Below the pieces are notes generated by a model. It did not search any database. It saw only the letters and a list, made by a program, of their open reading frames with translations, and was not told the DNA's origin. A DNA stretch of 64,000 nucleotides from Muribaculaceae bacterium. Its GTDB lineage: Bacteria; Bacteroidota; Bacteroidia; Bacteroidales; Muribaculaceae. The stretch spans positions 1 through 64,000 of the forward strand of contig JAFZRJ010000023.1 of assembly GCA_017619935.1 (NCBI GenBank). The letters are read 5' to 3'. A program made the translations under genes and the position numbers. Shown here in pieces: positions 63,680-64,000 of this stretch (its first letter is position 1; each line of letters begins with the position of its first letter).

Positions 63680-64000
63680 TCATTCAAAGACATAATTGAG
63701 GTAGTCGTGCAACGGCTTGAGGGGGCGAAGGTCGGCCGCCACTCGTTCCACCCAGTCGTCACAATCAAAGTAACGCTCATCAAGCCGCATCATGAGGATA
63801 TATTCCTTCATCCTCAGGTATGCTGCCATGGGATGGTCGGCTTTATAGTCCTTGGGCATGGTTTTCAACGTCTCACTGTCCCAGCTGTAACGCGAAGTGA
63901 TTTCCTTGTTGTTCACAATCTTGAGGAACTCTTCGGGCTCGGCGTCAATCAACGAACGCAATTTGTTCAGAATGGGCTTCTCGGGCCACCAAATGCCGCC
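63680..64000 (-). CDS. DUF2461 family protein, 5' partial
   Basis: The C-terminal 106 residues of a DUF2461 (TIGR02453-type) protein. The frame remains open to the window edge: residues before the first TTG read GGIWWPEKPILNKLR, which matches the family's conserved segment, so the start lies outside. Further conserved pieces are LKTMPKDYKADHPMAAYLRMKEY and the end ADLRPLKPLHDYLNYV. Function unknown. Confidence 0.85.
   Translation of the reverse strand, partial: GGIWWPEKPILNKLRSLIDAEPEEFLKIVNNKEITSRYSWDSETLKTMPKDYKADHPMAAYLRMKEYILMMRLDERYFDCDDWVERVAADLRPLKPLHDYLNYVFE

Overview
The window reads as chromosomal DNA of a gut-type Bacteroidales (Bacteroidota), possibly Muribaculaceae or a near relative. 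The evidence is the repeated promoter box TAnnTTTG ahead of many genes on both strands, weak ribosome-binding sites, Bacteroidales-specific families (DUF4954, DUF4298, the LptD form, a T9SS-like C-terminal domain, BspA-type leucine-rich repeats, VorB-type 2-oxoacid oxidoreductase), and GC near 50 % by eye. I see no rRNA, no phage and no insertion sequence. There is one tRNA, Leu(TAG).

Layout. 1-9.6 kb: the end of a CPBP membrane protease, a porin plus Dcu C4-dicarboxylate carrier operon, a secreted unknown, an AtoE-type short-chain fatty acid transporter, a 33-bp-period repeat, tRNA-Leu, panC-panD and an EamA exporter. 9.6-16.2 kb: DUF4298 plus GH20 hexosaminidase, DUF4954, and a tripartite hipB-hipS-hipT toxin-antitoxin operon in which HipA is split in two. 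16.4-20.5 kb: unknown exported proteins, including a three-gene operon whose middle product carries three CCHC motifs. 20.6-27.9 kb: lptD with a YiiX-like hydrolase, GH27 alpha-galactosidase, an HD phosphohydrolase, ilvE and a very small T9SS-tail-like protein. 27.9-36.4 kb: a coiled-coil protein ending in a consensus beta-clamp motif, a receiver/PPDK-like ATP-grasp protein, topA and rplU-rpmA.

36.6-44.1 kb: an operon of one lone cohesin-like protein and two LRR-dockerin-cohesin-sorting-tail proteins, followed after 2 nt by trmB, mrp and an M48 lipoprotein protease. 44.1-49.1 kb: a GntR-controlled ABC exporter operon with a palindromic operator on its start site and a 22-codon membrane peptide, then a DEAD-box helicase and a four-helix-bundle gene bracketed by 9-bp tandem repeats. 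49.2-64 kb: a 1669-residue surface mosaic protein, a family 2 glycosyltransferase, a complete four-subunit 2-oxoacid:ferredoxin oxidoreductase operon, two large secreted proteins that end in dockerin modules, and a partial DUF2461 gene at the edge.

How parts may work together. The most system-like signals are: (a) HipBST, with translationally coupled genes and an AT-rich inverted repeat over the promoter; (b) a possible surface assembly in which dockerin-tailed proteins (58-63.5 kb) meet cohesin-bearing, sorting-tailed LRR proteins (36.7-41.3 kb); (c) the topA / receiver-ATP-grasp / clamp-motif coiled-coil neighbourhood, which may link a chromosome-associated protein to an uncharacterised ATP-grasp enzyme. 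Functions are inferred from motif recognition only; no database search was run.
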